Positions 21,492-32,884 are shown, numbered from the stretch's first letter. The stretch: 64,000 bases of DNA from Notospermus geniculatus (GCA_002633025.1 NMRB01001629.1:99721-163720), one strand, 5' to 3'. The notes: generated by a model from the letters alone, not told the origin. Numbers and translations: made by a program.

Positions 21492-22330
21492 GGTAAAAAA
21501 GGCACTGGTAAAAAAGGCACCGGTAAAAAAGGTACTGTAAAAAAGGCACTGGTAAAAAAGGCACTGGTAAAAAAGGCACCGGTAAAAAAGGCACATAAAA
21601 ATCACCGGGTAGGTAAAAAAGGCACACTTGTCAGAAAACTGTACGAGGCGGTGGAATAGGGAATCATGTTTCATTTATGGCAGATTTCTGTCCATTTCCC
21701 ATTGATAATCCCAGTTGGTCTGACATTGAAGGGATTTGTAAGTTTGCTTTTCCTGCTCTTTTTTAGGCCTAGGCCTTTTCTGTTCTATTCTGGGTGCCTT
21801 TCTCAATACCTAATAAGATTCTACCTCCATCTTTCAAGCAATGACATCCAAGAATTAGCTCTCCCCCTTGTATTGGGTGCAGTTATTCATGGCTGCCAGT
21901 GGATAGAGAAGATTGGGAAGATGTCTAAGTTCTGGGGGTGGGGCGGGCTTACAGGTACCGGGTAGCTCCCAGACGTAATCAATACGCACAAATAAGCCTT
22001 CTGAAAATTAAAGAAAATGGTGAATTCGGGAAAAAAATATACCTTAGTTCACCAATCCTTGCAAATACCAATACGCCTTGCAAAAAGTGACTAAGTCCAA
22101 ATCAATTTTTTTTTCATTTCGGGGAAACTGGCTTTAAAGAGCACAAGGAGTCCAAAAAGCCAGTAGTGCCTTTTTTACCTACCCAGTGATTTTTATGTGC
22201 CTTTTTTACCGGTGCCTTTTTTACCAGTGCCTTTTTTACCATTGCCTATTTTACCAGTGCCTTTTTTACCAGTGCCTTTTTTACCGTGCCTTTTTTACTG
22301 GTGCCTTTTTTACCAGTGCCTTTTTTTCCG
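21492..22330. mobile_element. Element bounded by inverted arrays of a 15-bp repeat
   Basis: The left array (21492-21626) is tandem GGTAAAAAAGGCACT/C. The right array (about 22166-22330) is the same unit inverted (GTGCCTTTTTTACC). Both contain a matching special junction (CCGGGTAGGTAAAAAAGGCA and TACCTACCCAGTGATTTTTATG, inverted). About 540 bp of unique DNA separates them. Frames such as 21415-21627 merely translate the array. Confidence 0.75.
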
Positions 22331-22688
22331 TACACCGTTAAAAATATATGCTCTTAGTCTTTCTAACTTACAATGACAACACAATTTGCAAACAGCATTT
22401 TTTTCACTTCAGCCAAGGAAACATCAGACACTATGTAAACAAACTAATCACTGAGACCAACAAACTAATCACTGAGCAAACATATTACAAAGATAATCCT
22501 TACCCCGATATGCTGAATTTTGGTCTAAGGGAATGAAAACGTAATGCTCCATCCTGCCAATAAGGAAGGCCATCAGTTACGCATCCTGGAACTCCACGTG
22601 TATTGGCTACGTCATAAAGACTACGCCACTACCGCTGGAAGCTTTTGCATGAATTTCTGTATTTGACCCACATCGGGAAATCAATGTA
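22331..22688. other. No gene assigned
   Basis: A short spacer with a small direct repeat (AACAAACTAATCACTGAG at about 22438 and 22458). Nothing else was recognised. Confidence 0.4.
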
Positions 22689-23793
22689 CACTCGTGGCCA
22701 AAAATAAATGGACAGCAGTTTATCTTGAATATCTCCAAACCAATGGGGTGAAGAAAATTGAATCCGACATATGTAGTGGTAAATTTTCCTGGCTATCTAA
22801 TGGTATCAGCTTCGAAAAAATCCGCTGAAAACCGCATTGGACAGAAGGAATTTTGTAAAGGCATGTTTTTTGCTACTTTTTTATTTGCATGATTTCATTC
22901 AAAATTTTTATATCGCTGTGTTCTCCTCATCGAGGCCTTTCATAAAATATCCTGAAATTTCAAATATTCCGTGTAGAAATGTGACTTTGGGGCACTTTTA
23001 TCCAAATATTTTTGGCCACGCGTGCAACACCTTTGACACAGGCCTCTGCACTATTGTGTAGTTGTGGTGGTGAATAAAAACTAAGTATTGTCATTTCTCG
23101 TTCACAATAAATAAAGAAACCCAGTTGTGGCTGAAGGTCGCATTTGTCATGCAGGGTCAATTTCCATAACAGGCTGCGTCAATTCAGTGGATTCCTGGTA
23201 GTTGACCAATTCAAAGCCTGTTGTCAATCCCACAAACTATTCAATGACCATTGATTTTTATCTACCGGCATGACCATTGGGTTCAAGGGGCTCTGTCAAA
23301 GGTGTTGCAAGCAGGGGCAACATAATTTTGATAAAAGTGCCCCAAAAATCACATTTCTTCAAGGAATATTTGAAATTTCAGGATATACGGGAAAATCCAA
23401 CTTACCTCGACGCGAGTCCATGTCATAAACATTTTGTAAGTTCTAATAACACGGTAATATATAGGGGTAGCATAAAGGTAAATGGAACAGCTTGTATTAC
23501 ACCTAAGCTGTTCCATCTACCATTATGCTACCCCTACTATATTACGATATTTTTAGAACTTACAAAATGGATAAAAATTTTGAATGAAATCATGCAAATA
23601 AAAAAGTAGCAAAAAACATACCTTTACAAAATTCCTCCTGTCAAATGCGGTTTTCAGCGGATTTTTTCGACGCTGATACCACTAGATGGCCAGGAAAATT
23701 TACTACTATTTATGTCGGATTCAATTTTCTCCACCCCATTGGTTTGGAGATATTGGTTTGGAGATGCTGTCCATTTACTTTTGGCCATGAGTG
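22689..23793. mobile_element. Tc1/mariner-type foldback MITE, family B copy 2
   Basis: It has the same ends as 4019-4986 (CACTCGTGGCCAAAA and its inverse) with TA on both sides (22687-22688, 23794-23795). The right half is disturbed: a small hairpin element is nested at 23430-23569 next to unrelated sequence (about 23390-23430). Confidence 0.85.
23430..23569. mobile_element. Nested 140-bp hairpin element
   Basis: CATTTTGTAAGTTCTAA at the left and its inverse at the right enclose complementary arms containing AGGGGTAGCATAA and TGGAACAGCTT. The loop is only about 10 bp. It sits inside MITE B2 and has no counterpart in B1, so it arrived later. Confidence 0.8.
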
Positions 23794-23795
23794 TA

Positions 23796-24370
23796 CCAAT
23801 CAGAGCCCGCCTGAGATTTGCCCGTTAACCTCGCCTTCAGGTTTTGGCATGATACCAACTAAAATCTTCAGTAGGGCAATCTACTTGCGTAGCAACTGGG
23901 AACGAGGTAACAGACAACAACATGGCGAATGCAACAGAATGACAGCGAGCGATTCGCGATTTCAAGGCCTAATTTTCCGGATTCAAAGCTTGAATCCGCT
24001 GCAACGACAGGCAAGGAATACTTTTATTGATGGAAACAATGTACTCGTGTGCACAAAAATGGGAAGCAGCAAGTGAATTGTACCAGTCGGCGCTAATATT
24101 GTCAGCCCACGTGTACCGGGTAGGTACTTGCCAAGCCGTGAATTTCATTAGCTCTTCCATTGATCAGTCGTACGGGGGATTTCCTGGTTAGGGGAGTTCT
24201 TCCAGTTGATGGTTAAAAATAAGGATAAGTAGCAATTCCGAAATGATAAGAAAGTCAATAAACACTATAAAATGACATATCTATTTGAAATAAACAGACT
24301 AAATGTGAAAGTACCAAATGCATATTTGAACGGAGGGGTGGTAACAGAACAGCCTGTGAAATACAAGTGA
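23796..24370. other. No gene assigned
   Basis: Short frames only. The end (about 24340-24370) leads into a LINE ORF1 fragment. Confidence 0.4.
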
Positions 24371-25290
24371 CTACGGCGAAAGATGCCAAGGGTTTGTGCG
24401 AGCGTAGTCGGAGGGCGGAGCGATGTCACAACCCTTGGTAGCCAAGATGTCAGTACAGACCTTTTTTCGAGTCTGTATTGGGGTGAACTGGCTCAAAATG
24501 TCGTCGTTTCGAGTGCGTTTTCCGCTGGAGGCAGGCACCTCGACACCAGCGGCGGACTCCGAAACCCACGTCAGCGCCTTCGCTCTCCTGCATTTCACCG
24601 TCAACATGGTCAACAACGTTCTAAAAACCTCTTGTGTCCCAGCATCATCGATCATCGTCATTATCGTTTCCTGGTTCCTCGTTGTGCACATGAACATTAC
24701 CATTCTCCTGCACTGCATCGTCAGCCTCACAGTTGACGTGCTGTCCAACAGCATCATCTCACCAACATTCTCATCTGCAACGATGACACTGTTGCCCTTT
24801 GTCTTGACCTCAGCAGCGTCACCTGGGAGGGTCTCCTCAGGCATCTCGATATCGCCGTGATCCCCATCTTTCGAGTCATTACCTCCATTAAGCGGGGCCT
24901 GGACGTTTCTCGGGTGGGTGGGTGGGTGGGTGGGCGGGCCAATAAATAAATTGGGCCTACTGCCTCACTTTCAAGAGACACATCCTCCACTTCTCCGATG
25001 TTTCAAAACAACATTCTAAGGCAATCGTTCCGCGCATAAAGTGGTAGCCAGTGAACACGCATGTTGACACGTTCCCTCGAAACCGACATAAACATGAACG
25101 GGCGTCCTCGAAATGCCTCTTATGCGATGGAGGCTAAATAGTCTGCACCCTGAGAATTGTCGAAGGGAGCGAAATATTCACTAGAAAGTTCCTTCTGGTA
25201 TGGTCCGACCAGAGCATAAACACTGACATCCAAATACTCGAACAAATCAACAACTTCTCGGCGAAACACTGAAGATCCAACAACCGTGAT
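24371..25290 (-). mobile_element. LINE ORF1 remnant
   Basis: The minus-strand frame ends KRTRNDDILSQFTP, matching the ORF1 C-terminus of neighbouring LINE copies (KRHLDSDDEELTQFTP near 38400). DNA at 25020-25170 matches the ORF1 region at 33895-34080 (for example TTCCCTCGAAA). The last part (DYARTNPWHLSP) recurs at 62640-62690. Frames are broken. Confidence 0.6.
24908..24940 (+). repeat. G-quadruplex-capable GGGT repeat
   Basis: Six consecutive GGG runs separated by single bases (GGGTGGGTGGG continuing to GGGCGGG) lie within the LINE ORF1 remnant. Such a run can fold into a G-quadruplex. Confidence 0.7.
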
Positions 25291-25296
25291 CTTAAC

Positions 25297-25565
25297 AGGG
25301 CCCGCCGGCGAACTTTTTTTTCCTAACCGATATATCCATTACGACCAACTTTTTTTTCCTAACCAGTATAGCAAAACCTAATCCTAATCCTAATCTGAAC
25401 CCTAATCCTAATACTACTCCCAAAACTAACCCTGACCCTAACCCTAACCCTTACCCTTACCCAATCATTAATCTTCTATTCACTTCGTTAAGTTCGTTTC
25501 GTAATGGATATACTGGTTAGGAATCTATACTGGTTAGGAAAAAAAAATCCGCGGCCCGCCGCCCT
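25297..25565. mobile_element. Foldback element with telomere-like core
   Basis: The left end (GGCCCGCCGGCGAAC, then TTTTTTTTCCTAACC) and the right end (GGTTAGGAAAAAAAAATCCG, then CGGCCCGCCG) are inverted. Between them is a degenerate CCCTAA/CCTAAT array (about 25373-25475). Outer arms also share GATATATCCATTACG, inverted at about 25500. Confidence 0.65.
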
Positions 25566-25610
25566 GAAAGCCATGACGAATCAGACAAAGAAACGGAGAT
25601 TAAGAGCTAT

Positions 25611-26935
25611 ACTTTTTTTTTTGATAAAGAGTGTTTATTGCACATATCCCGTAGTGGCCTACAGAGTTTACAAAACAATATACACTGTATACACTGTATG
25701 CGTCAAACCCGTTTGAGTGAGAAAGAAGCATGGGAAAAAAGAACAACGGGTTTGACAGGGTAAAACACGAGGTACACGCCTCGCAACACATTATGACAAA
25801 ATGACAAAAAAAGATCACACTCTGGTGACAATTCGCGTCAACATAATACACAAATACACAAATTCAGCATCATTATCAATCTAGAATAATAGATAATTTA
25901 TCACCAAACTTCAAGTCGACGTAATAAAACTATTTTCATTATTTTTTGATTCATTTTGGCTTAAAGTCTCCTCGGTCTTGTTATCATCTCTATCATGCCT
26001 AGACTCACTTGTCTCTACGTTGGTTCTTGGTATCCATGGGTCGGGGGTGTTCTGGTGCCCTAGAGGCCGGCGTGCTCACATCCATCGGGGCGGCTTCAGG
26101 ATCATAGAGGCGACCGCCTATATACAGCTTGTATCTAACTAAAGCGGTTCTCTTACCCTTCTTATACGCCTCGGTTCAATTGGTCTCGGCCGTTTTCGTC
26201 TCTCCGCGATCTCTTTTGGGAACTGTCCATTTATATAGATGTTAGACTTCTCACCCTTCAACTTTTTAGCGAGCTTTCGGACAGTTTCCCGATCTTTAAA
26301 CCGACTGAACTTTGCCACAATTGTCCTTGCTCTACCCGTACGTTTAGGACCAATTCGGTGGCTCCTGTCAATTCCGATCGAATTTTCTTCCAGTTTTAGT
26401 TTTTCAACAAACAATTTCTGAAGAACTTCCGTTGTATCCTCGCCTTCCGTTTCGTCGATATTGGAGAACCAACAAGTTATCTCGCATACTTCGACATTGA
26501 AGTTCAAGCATGTCCTCGTGAAGATTTTTGTTTTCAAGCATAACCTGTCTCAAAGTTTCGTTCACTTTCCTATCAGATAGTTTTAACTCTTCTGAACTTG
26601 GCCGCGGCTTCTAAATCCCGTATAGATTTAGACATGTCCAAAACATCATTTTCAACTTTCAGTAATTTCTCTTCAGTGATATGTAGTTTACCTAATTTCT
26701 CGTCCATTTCCTTCAGAGTGGTGTTAATATCATTGATCCATTGTCCCAGGGGGATACTCGTTGTAGCGGCCGCTGCCCTAGTCGTGTTTTCCGCATTTGG
26801 TTCATTGGACGGTGGTTGGGTGAGTTTTTTCTGTTCTGCAACTGTATTGCCAGGAACGGATTTACCAGCAGTACTAGTTCTTTGGTGCTTTTTTGCCGGC
26901 GGTTTAGTTGGGGTTCGGTGCAGGTGCAGGCTCAT
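25611..26935 (-). mobile_element. L1/Tx1-like LINE copy: ORF1 plus 3' UTR, no ORF2
   Basis: ORF1 begins at ATG 26935 with a Pro/Thr-rich start and a coiled-coil segment (ISLP-type heptads such as DEKLGKLHITEEKLLKVEND). After a frameshift near 26540-26580 it continues with an RRM/C-terminal region (SIGIDRSHRIGPKRTGRART, KLAKKLKGEKSNIYINGQFP). A second shift leads to VRYKLYIGGRLYDP and a stop at 26005-26007. This order matches L1-type ORF1 RNA-binding proteins. The following DNA runs directly to a 3' end (CAATAAACACT, ending in an A-rich tail at 25611) shared with copies at 35932 and 40080. No endonuclease or RT lies between. Confidence 0.75.
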
Positions 26936-27271
26936 TTTAGAGCAAAGTTAGTAAAACTGATTCGTGAAAGAAAACGAGAATTGATCCATATTTACCACAG
27001 TAAGTTCTCGTAATTCGTTTCCAGTGGTTTGAAGATCCCGAATAAGGAATTTATGATCCACACAACAGCCTGGGCATTCGTAAACGAAAAGTTTGAGCAT
27101 TCGAGAAGATCGCAAAACACGTTCGCTCTCAACCACCACACCCATCCAACTCAGGCTGCTGTGAGGAATGGGCGCCACCTGTCGTGACAATGCCTACTAT
27201 TCATTCTGCACAAAAATACAAAAAAGTGGCCGACCACACGTCTGATCATGACCGCTGGTCAATATGACATA

Positions 27272-27714
27272 CAGGAAGTTCACAGTTTATTGGTCTTCGG
27301 TGGAAATTTTCTAAGTCCAAAAAGTAGGCCCACAAAGGGAGGCCTTGTGTGAATAGTACAAAAGTCAGATCACTTTCGTGGCAAGTTCTCGGCCAAGTGC
27401 ACTATGGATTGATTTTGGGAGGATCAATTGTAATAGACCCCTACTGATCAGTTTCACAATGGCCGGCCAGGGGTAATTCATGGTTGATCTTGAGGACGTG
27501 GCATCAAAGAACCAAACGACTGAGTCCAAACCACAAAATTTTTGGGGCCTATTACAGTTGATCCCTCCCAAAATCAATCCATGGTGCACTTGGCCGAGAA
27601 CTTGCCACGAACGTGGTATGACTATTATTGTATTCATACTAGGCCTTCCTTCGTGGGCCTAGTTTTTGGACTTTGAAAATTTCCACCAAAGACCAATAAA
27701 CTGTGAACTTCCTG
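27272..27714. mobile_element. Foldback MITE, family A copy 2 (TA target site)
   Basis: CAGGAAGTTCACAGTTTATT and its inverse bound the element, with TA at 27270-27271 and 27715-27716. Interior blocks CAAGTTCTCGGCCAAGTGCA and GGATCAATTGTAATAGACCC correspond to those of copy 1 (335-787). Confidence 0.85.
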
Positions 27715-27801
27715 TATTTACACAAATGCCAGAGACTTGGTGTAACACGACATGCAGAAGGTTCACGTTGTGGATGTGCCTGCCCGTCAACATGTCTTAG
27801 T

Positions 27802-28102
27802 CACCCTGGGGAATCACCCACACATCGTGCAGACGGGCAATCCCACATTTAGAGTCGGGTTTTCCCACATCCAGAGGCAAAATGGCAGCCACTTCAGGAA
27901 ATGCGAGTCCAGCACCTAGGAATATTCAAAATTCGTCATCATAAATGAACCTGTTCTTCAATTCAACACTTCTATTCGGATCTGATGAACCCTGGCCATT
28001 ACTTCCAGTTCAAATTCTTGGTTAGTGTTTCGTTTTAGAAGCGATTGAAGTGGCCAAACATGCCCCGTCATCCACAGTAAAGGTGGCACCGCCATCTTCC
28101 AG
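27802..28102. repeat. Left arm of a 3.8-kb inverted-repeat composite
   Basis: This 300-bp segment recurs inverted at 31344-31645 with only scattered differences. A minus-strand frame in it reads LEDGGATFTVDDGACLATS, open in both copies over this stretch, so it may be a captured exon. Function is unknown. Confidence 0.75.
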
Positions 28103-28290
28103 CGTAAAGACAAAGTTGCTGATGTTGAAAGCCAAACGAAATCTAAAAAAGGAGAAGCCGAAAGAGTGGTTTGGCTTTGTACCAGCATGCCAATGCAAGG
28201 AGAACAAGACCACCTGAAAGCATGGCGTTTTTAAATAAAACTAGATGCTATGTCCTTTAATCAATCATAGATCAAGAGACAAGCCCATTT

Positions 28291-29148
28291 ATTTTTCAGT
28301 TTAATGGTGGAGTCCTGGTAAACAATAACTTCCTTCTGCATTATAAGAAGATGAATATGCTGAATACATTTCAACTTGTTACCACAAACAATTGCCAGTT
28401 TCCAAGATGGCCCTTTTAAAGGCCCAAAGGGATTAACAGTGGGGGTCAAAAATTTGATATCTTCAAATCATATCAACATTGGTATCAAAATAAAGGTCTC
28501 AGTGAGTACAACAACAGATAACATGGGTTTTATTCACTAAAATGTACAGTACAACCCTTGAGGGGGGTCAAGAAGAGCCAAAAATCCAACATTTGACCCC
28601 TTTCCACTAGTTCCACGGGGGCTGCAGGTGAAGGAAAACAATTTAAACATTGCTCTCATAGATCTCAAAAAAAGTACTCATGATGGCACACTTTTGGGTA
28701 ACAGTTTTCAAGATCATGAATTTTTGGGCCCTTTTTGGACCTGAAAAACCTTTACCCAAAGGGTGTCATCATTGGTATCTTTTTGGAGTTCTATGAGAGC
28801 AGTCTTGAAATCAGTTGTTTTCAGCCCCTTGGAACTAGTGGGAAGGGATAAAATGTTGGATTTTTGGCCCTTTTGGACCTCTCAAGGGTTGCATTGTACT
28901 TTTCTGCAAATAACACCCATACCATGTTGTTGTACTCACTGAGACCTTTAATTCGATACCCATGTTGATATAATCTGAAGACATCAAATTTTTGACCCCT
29001 CCCTTTGGCAATTAAAAAGGTCGACCATCTTGAAAACTGGTTAGTATTGTTTGTGGTAACAAGTTGAAATGCATTCAGCATATCAATGTTCTTATAATGC
29101 AGGAGGAAGTTTTTAGTTACCAGGACTCCATCACGAAACTGAAGAAAT
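28291..29148. mobile_element. 860-bp foldback element
   Basis: Arms of roughly 420 bp are inverted copies around about 28715. The left arm starts ATTTTTCAGTTTAATGG and the right arm ends with its diverged inverse. Shared blocks include CAACTTGTTACCACAAACAA and GGTCTCAGTGAGTACAACAA. The minus frame 28821-29171 is a by-product of one arm. Confidence 0.75.
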
Positions 29149-29159
29149 AATAGCCCTCT

Positions 29160-30783
29160 ATGGCACGCCAAAACGGAAAATATTCAGATTGGATTATATC
29201 TATTCAGAACTTTTTACAAACGTTCAGAACTGATTTATATCTACGCAGAACAATAAATTACCAATGCAGATCGAAATATTCATTCAGAACAAGATATATC
29301 TATGCAGATCAAATTATCTATTCAGAACTATTTTATCCATGCAGATCAAATTCTATTCAGAACAATTTATATCCATTCAGATCAAATTATCTATTCAGAA
29401 CAAATTATATCCATGCAGATTGATAATATATCTATATATTCATGTCTATCCTCGCCTCCGAACTGCATAGTTGTTTTAGAAGGTAAAGTGGTCCTGAACA
29501 GTTATTTCCACGCCCAGAACTGAATAGTTGTTTCAGAAGAAAAAGTAGTCCTGAATACTTGTTTTGGAAGGCTAACTTCTCTCCCCTGTTGATGACGTAG
29601 TACCCAACATTCCATGAGCAAGACATGCAAGATGGCGCGCGATTCAAGTGCAACCTCGTCCCCAGGGGTATAGTTCGCTCAGACGACCTCGGACCACTCG
29701 TGACGCGACCGCCATATTGTCAGAAAGCGAACGACCCCTGGGAACGAGGTTGATTCAAGTAGGCATGGCATTCGGAACTTCCGAAGGCAACTGCTCGGCA
29801 ATTTCCGTCACTCGCATTTCCCCTCGGACACAATTCCAAGGCAGCCAAGAACGCGCAAGGATTTCCACGCGTTTCTGGGGGTTTGGATGCGGTCGCCTCA
29901 TCACACCTGCAGCACCTACGCACTAGGTCACACAGAAACGTTGCGTTATTGGATCAATAATTGACAGATTGGGTGAGATACCGGTACGTTTATATATAAT
30001 ATGCCTCAACTTATCCAGCAAATAAGGTTGAACATCTTAGCAGGCCAAAATTCTGCCAAAATAGTCCCACGGTCGGTCACGTGGGTTTGTTGATAAACAA
30101 TATGGCTGCCTTGGACTTGTGTCCGAGGTGAAATGCGCTGCCCAGTGGACAGATAAGCAGTTCGCCTCAGGTCGTTCCGAATGCGATTATAGTACCACAA
30201 TGAGTTGACGTCATCAATTCTTGGGTAGCCAAATCACCTCGCGCATGAATACATTTTTTTCTCGATTTGATCTGAACATGTGAATAGAAAACTCGATCTG
30301 CACGGATAAAATAGTTCTGAATAGATAATTTGATCTGCATGGATATAATTTGTTCTGAATAGATAATTTGATCTGAATGGATAAAATAGTTCTGAATAGA
30401 TAATTTGATCTGCATGGACATAATTTGTTCTGAATCGATAATTTGATCTGAATGGATATAAATTGTTCTGAATAGATAATTTGATCTGAATAGATAAAAA
30501 AGTTCTGAATAGATAATTTCATCTGCATGGATATAATTTGTTCTGAATAGATAATTTGATCTGAATGGATATAAATTGTTCTGAATAGATAATTTGATCT
30601 GAATGGATAAAATTGTTCTGAATTGATAATTTGATCTGCATAGATATATCTTGTTCTGAATGAATATTTCGATCTGCTTGGATAATTTATTGTTCTGCAT
30701 AGATATAAATCAGTTCTGAACATTTGTAAAAAGTTCTGAATAGATATAATCCAATCTGAATATTTTCCGTTTTGGCGTGCCAT
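29160..30783. mobile_element. hAT-like element with inverted subterminal 37-bp arrays
   Basis: Termini ATGGCACGCCAAAACGG and inverse are flanked by the 8-bp duplication AGCCCTCT (29152-29159, 30784-30791). Both ends carry tandem arrays of a ~37-bp unit (TTCTGAATAGATAATTTGAT type): about 6-7 copies on the left (29190-29430) and about 13 on the right (30275-30740), in opposite orientation. Long frames across the right array are translations of the repeat. No transposase is present. A second small MITE is nested at 29650-29752. Confidence 0.8.
29650..29752. mobile_element. Nested 103-bp MITE (8-bp target duplication)
   Basis: The ends GCAACCTCGTCCCCAGGGGT and the inverse CCCTGGGAACGAGGTTG are flanked by ATTCAAGT on both sides (29642-29649, 29753-29760). 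An 8-bp duplication suggests a hAT-type mover. It interrupts the 29160-30783 element, so it inserted later. Confidence 0.85.
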
Positions 30784-30791
30784 AGCCCTCT

Positions 30792-31343
30792 TTCCTGGTC
30801 TTGTCTCTTGGCCTATCATACATAAATTGCTGTGTAGAACTGTTGAATCACATGAAAAGGTTCCTCTTCTTTGTTCCCTTCTGGATAGCAGACAGGGTTA
30901 TCTGTCATTCATCTCAGGTCATTCAATTTCAGTCTGTGATAATTGTACTTGTGGAAGTATACTGATACAACTGTATTTTTATATACCGGTAGGCCTAATA
31001 AATTTGATTACTTCCAGAAATGATTTGTTGTTTATGTACTGCAAAATGCCTATGCAAAACCAATAAATCAGCACCTGTACCCCATATGCGACTTGGATTG
31101 AATTCAGATGGCTCCAAACTATTACTTTGGAAAATGATGACTGTTCATGATGGAGGTGCTCTCCAGAATCCCTCCCATGGTTTTGTTGTTGGCTTGGATC
31201 ACTGTATAAAAGATCCCAAACTTGCCTCCTAATATTCCAGGACATTGGTCAGGGATATTGTCAGGCTAGCTAGGACCTAGGCCTAGCTAGCCATGTACTG
31301 TAGTGAAGGCATGCTGTTTTGGCCCAACTGTCTTAAGGCCTAC
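30792..31343. other. No gene assigned
   Basis: Spacer between the hAT-like element and the right composite arm. Short frames only; an AGGCCTA-type patch lies at about 31265-31290. Confidence 0.4.
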
Positions 31344-31645
31344 TCTGGAAGATGGCGGTGCCACCTTTACTGTGGATGACGGGGCATGTTTGGCCACTTC
31401 AATCGCTTCTAAAACGAAACACTATCCAAGAATTTGAACTGGAAGTAATGGCCAGGATTCATCAGGTCCGAATAGAAGTGTTGAATTGAAGAACAGGTTC
31501 ATATATGATGACGAATTTTGAATATTCCTAGGTGCTGGACTCTCATTTCGTGAAGTGGCTGCCATTTTGCCTCTGGATGTGGGAAAACCCGACTCTGAAT
31601 GTGGGATTGCCCCTCTGCACGATGTGTGGGTGATTCCCCAGGGTG
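31344..31645. repeat. Right arm of the 3.8-kb inverted-repeat composite
   Basis: Inverted copy of 27802-28102, with shared blocks such as GATGTGTGGGTGATTCCCCA and GGATGACGGGGCATGTTTGG. Confidence 0.75.
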
Positions 31646-31699
31646 TTAGTGCGCTAGTGACGCCGCCTGTCGAGTTGTTACTTAACTAAACGTCAGTGG

Positions 31700-31796
31700 G
31701 CCCTCCCTCCCTCCCTCCCTCCCTAACTCCCTAACTCCCTCACTCACTCACTCCCTCACTCCCTCACTCCCTCACTCCCTCCCTCCCTCCCTCCGT
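31700..31796. repeat. (CCCT)n/(CCCTCACT)n simple repeat
   Basis: An uninterrupted run of CCCT and ACTCCCTC units, pyrimidine-rich on the plus strand. Confidence 0.9.
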
Positions 31797-31799
31797 AGG

Positions 31800-32880
31800 C
31801 ATGGCAGGCCTGCCATTACGGCTGTCGAGGTAAATTTCGGTCTAAAATTGCCTGTAAAATCGTTAAACGTGAGTATGACACAGTGAATTATTGCTTGTTT
31901 TTTTACATAAATTGTATAAGATTATGGTGATAAGTTTCCGTGTCCTCCACGCAGGATTGTAGGTGTTTTCTGCCAAAACAAATATTGTAATTTGTACATT
32001 CATTGCGCGGTTTGGCGCGACAAAGTCACGTGTACGTATCGACCACGGTACAGCGTGACGGCCCAGTCTGTTAGGGCTTACCAATCTCGTTCCCAGATCT
32101 ACCTCATCCGAGGATATCTCTGGCAAGGGCTACGACCTGACCAAAATTTCTGGTCAACCGCTGGCAGCGTGCCAAAATGTTTGTTTCACACAATATTTCG
32201 TTCTTCGATGACTGAAAAACATTATATATGCCTAAAAGGCCATTTAATACTCCCAAAACACGAAGTTGTTTGAGTATTTTAGAACAATTTCAAACGAATA
32301 GTTAGCATGGTTTGTTGCGAACATCATCGCGGCCTCGGCGTGATTCGCCTCAAAATTAGTAGATTGCGCATGCGCAGTATTCCTGAAGTCGTCAGCCCTT
32401 TCCAGTGGTGTTGTAGGAACGTAAACCCACTGGGGACGAGTTTGAGGGCTTACAACAAGAGCTGAAATTGAGAGCTAATAGTTAAAACACAAAGGAGAAA
32501 CTATTTTTGTATGGCACGAGTGTACGGGTAATGTGCGATCAATAGCTTTAAAATAAGTGAAAACGAATACCTAAAACCGTGCACCAGCACATTCTTACTT
32601 TTTATGACCATAAAAATGTGCTCATATTTGCGAGTGATTTTAAACAACTTAGTTTTACGGAAGTAGACACAAGTTTAAACTTGACCATGAACCTTCAACC
32701 GCAACAAATGTACTGGGTTTGTAGTAACCTTGGGTTTGTAACCCTTTCATAGTTCTACTTCGGGGCTCAAGGATAGCTGATGCGAACCATGTAACTATCA
32801 AAATAAAAACATATCTATTTGCTTTAACACTTTCCTGAAAATCTGGCAAACGAGTTGCCTCATAACTCAATGGCTTTAAG
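31800..32880. other. No gene assigned
   Basis: Neither strand shows a supported frame. The segment nearest 32880 may be 3' UTR of the LINE copy to the right. Confidence 0.4.
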
Positions 32881-32884
32881 TTGT

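Noticed and set aside
21415-21674. Frames rich in FLPVPFLPV / FYQCLFY
   Set aside because: They translate the 15-bp GGTAAAAAAGGCACT array, so they are not genes.
24423-24860. 145-codon hydrophobic plus-strand ORF
   Set aside because: It is the antisense of the LINE ORF1 remnant; the minus frame matches other ORF1 copies.
25373-25475. CCCTAA-type repeats as a chromosome end
   Set aside because: The array is short, degenerate and enclosed by inverted arms with sequence continuing on both sides, so it is interstitial.
28821-29171. 116-codon minus-strand ORF
   Set aside because: It covers one arm of the foldback element; the other arm has the complementary sequence with stops.
29190-30740. Regular repeats with spacers, CRISPR-like at first sight
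   Set aside because: Units are head-to-tail without unique spacers, inside an element with inverted ends, in an animal genome. No cas-like genes.
30214-30819. Long minus-strand frame of about 200 codons with repeating FRSNYLFRT-like residues
   Set aside because: It is only a translation of the 37-bp tandem array of a hAT-like element. Neighbouring frames of the array are equally open.
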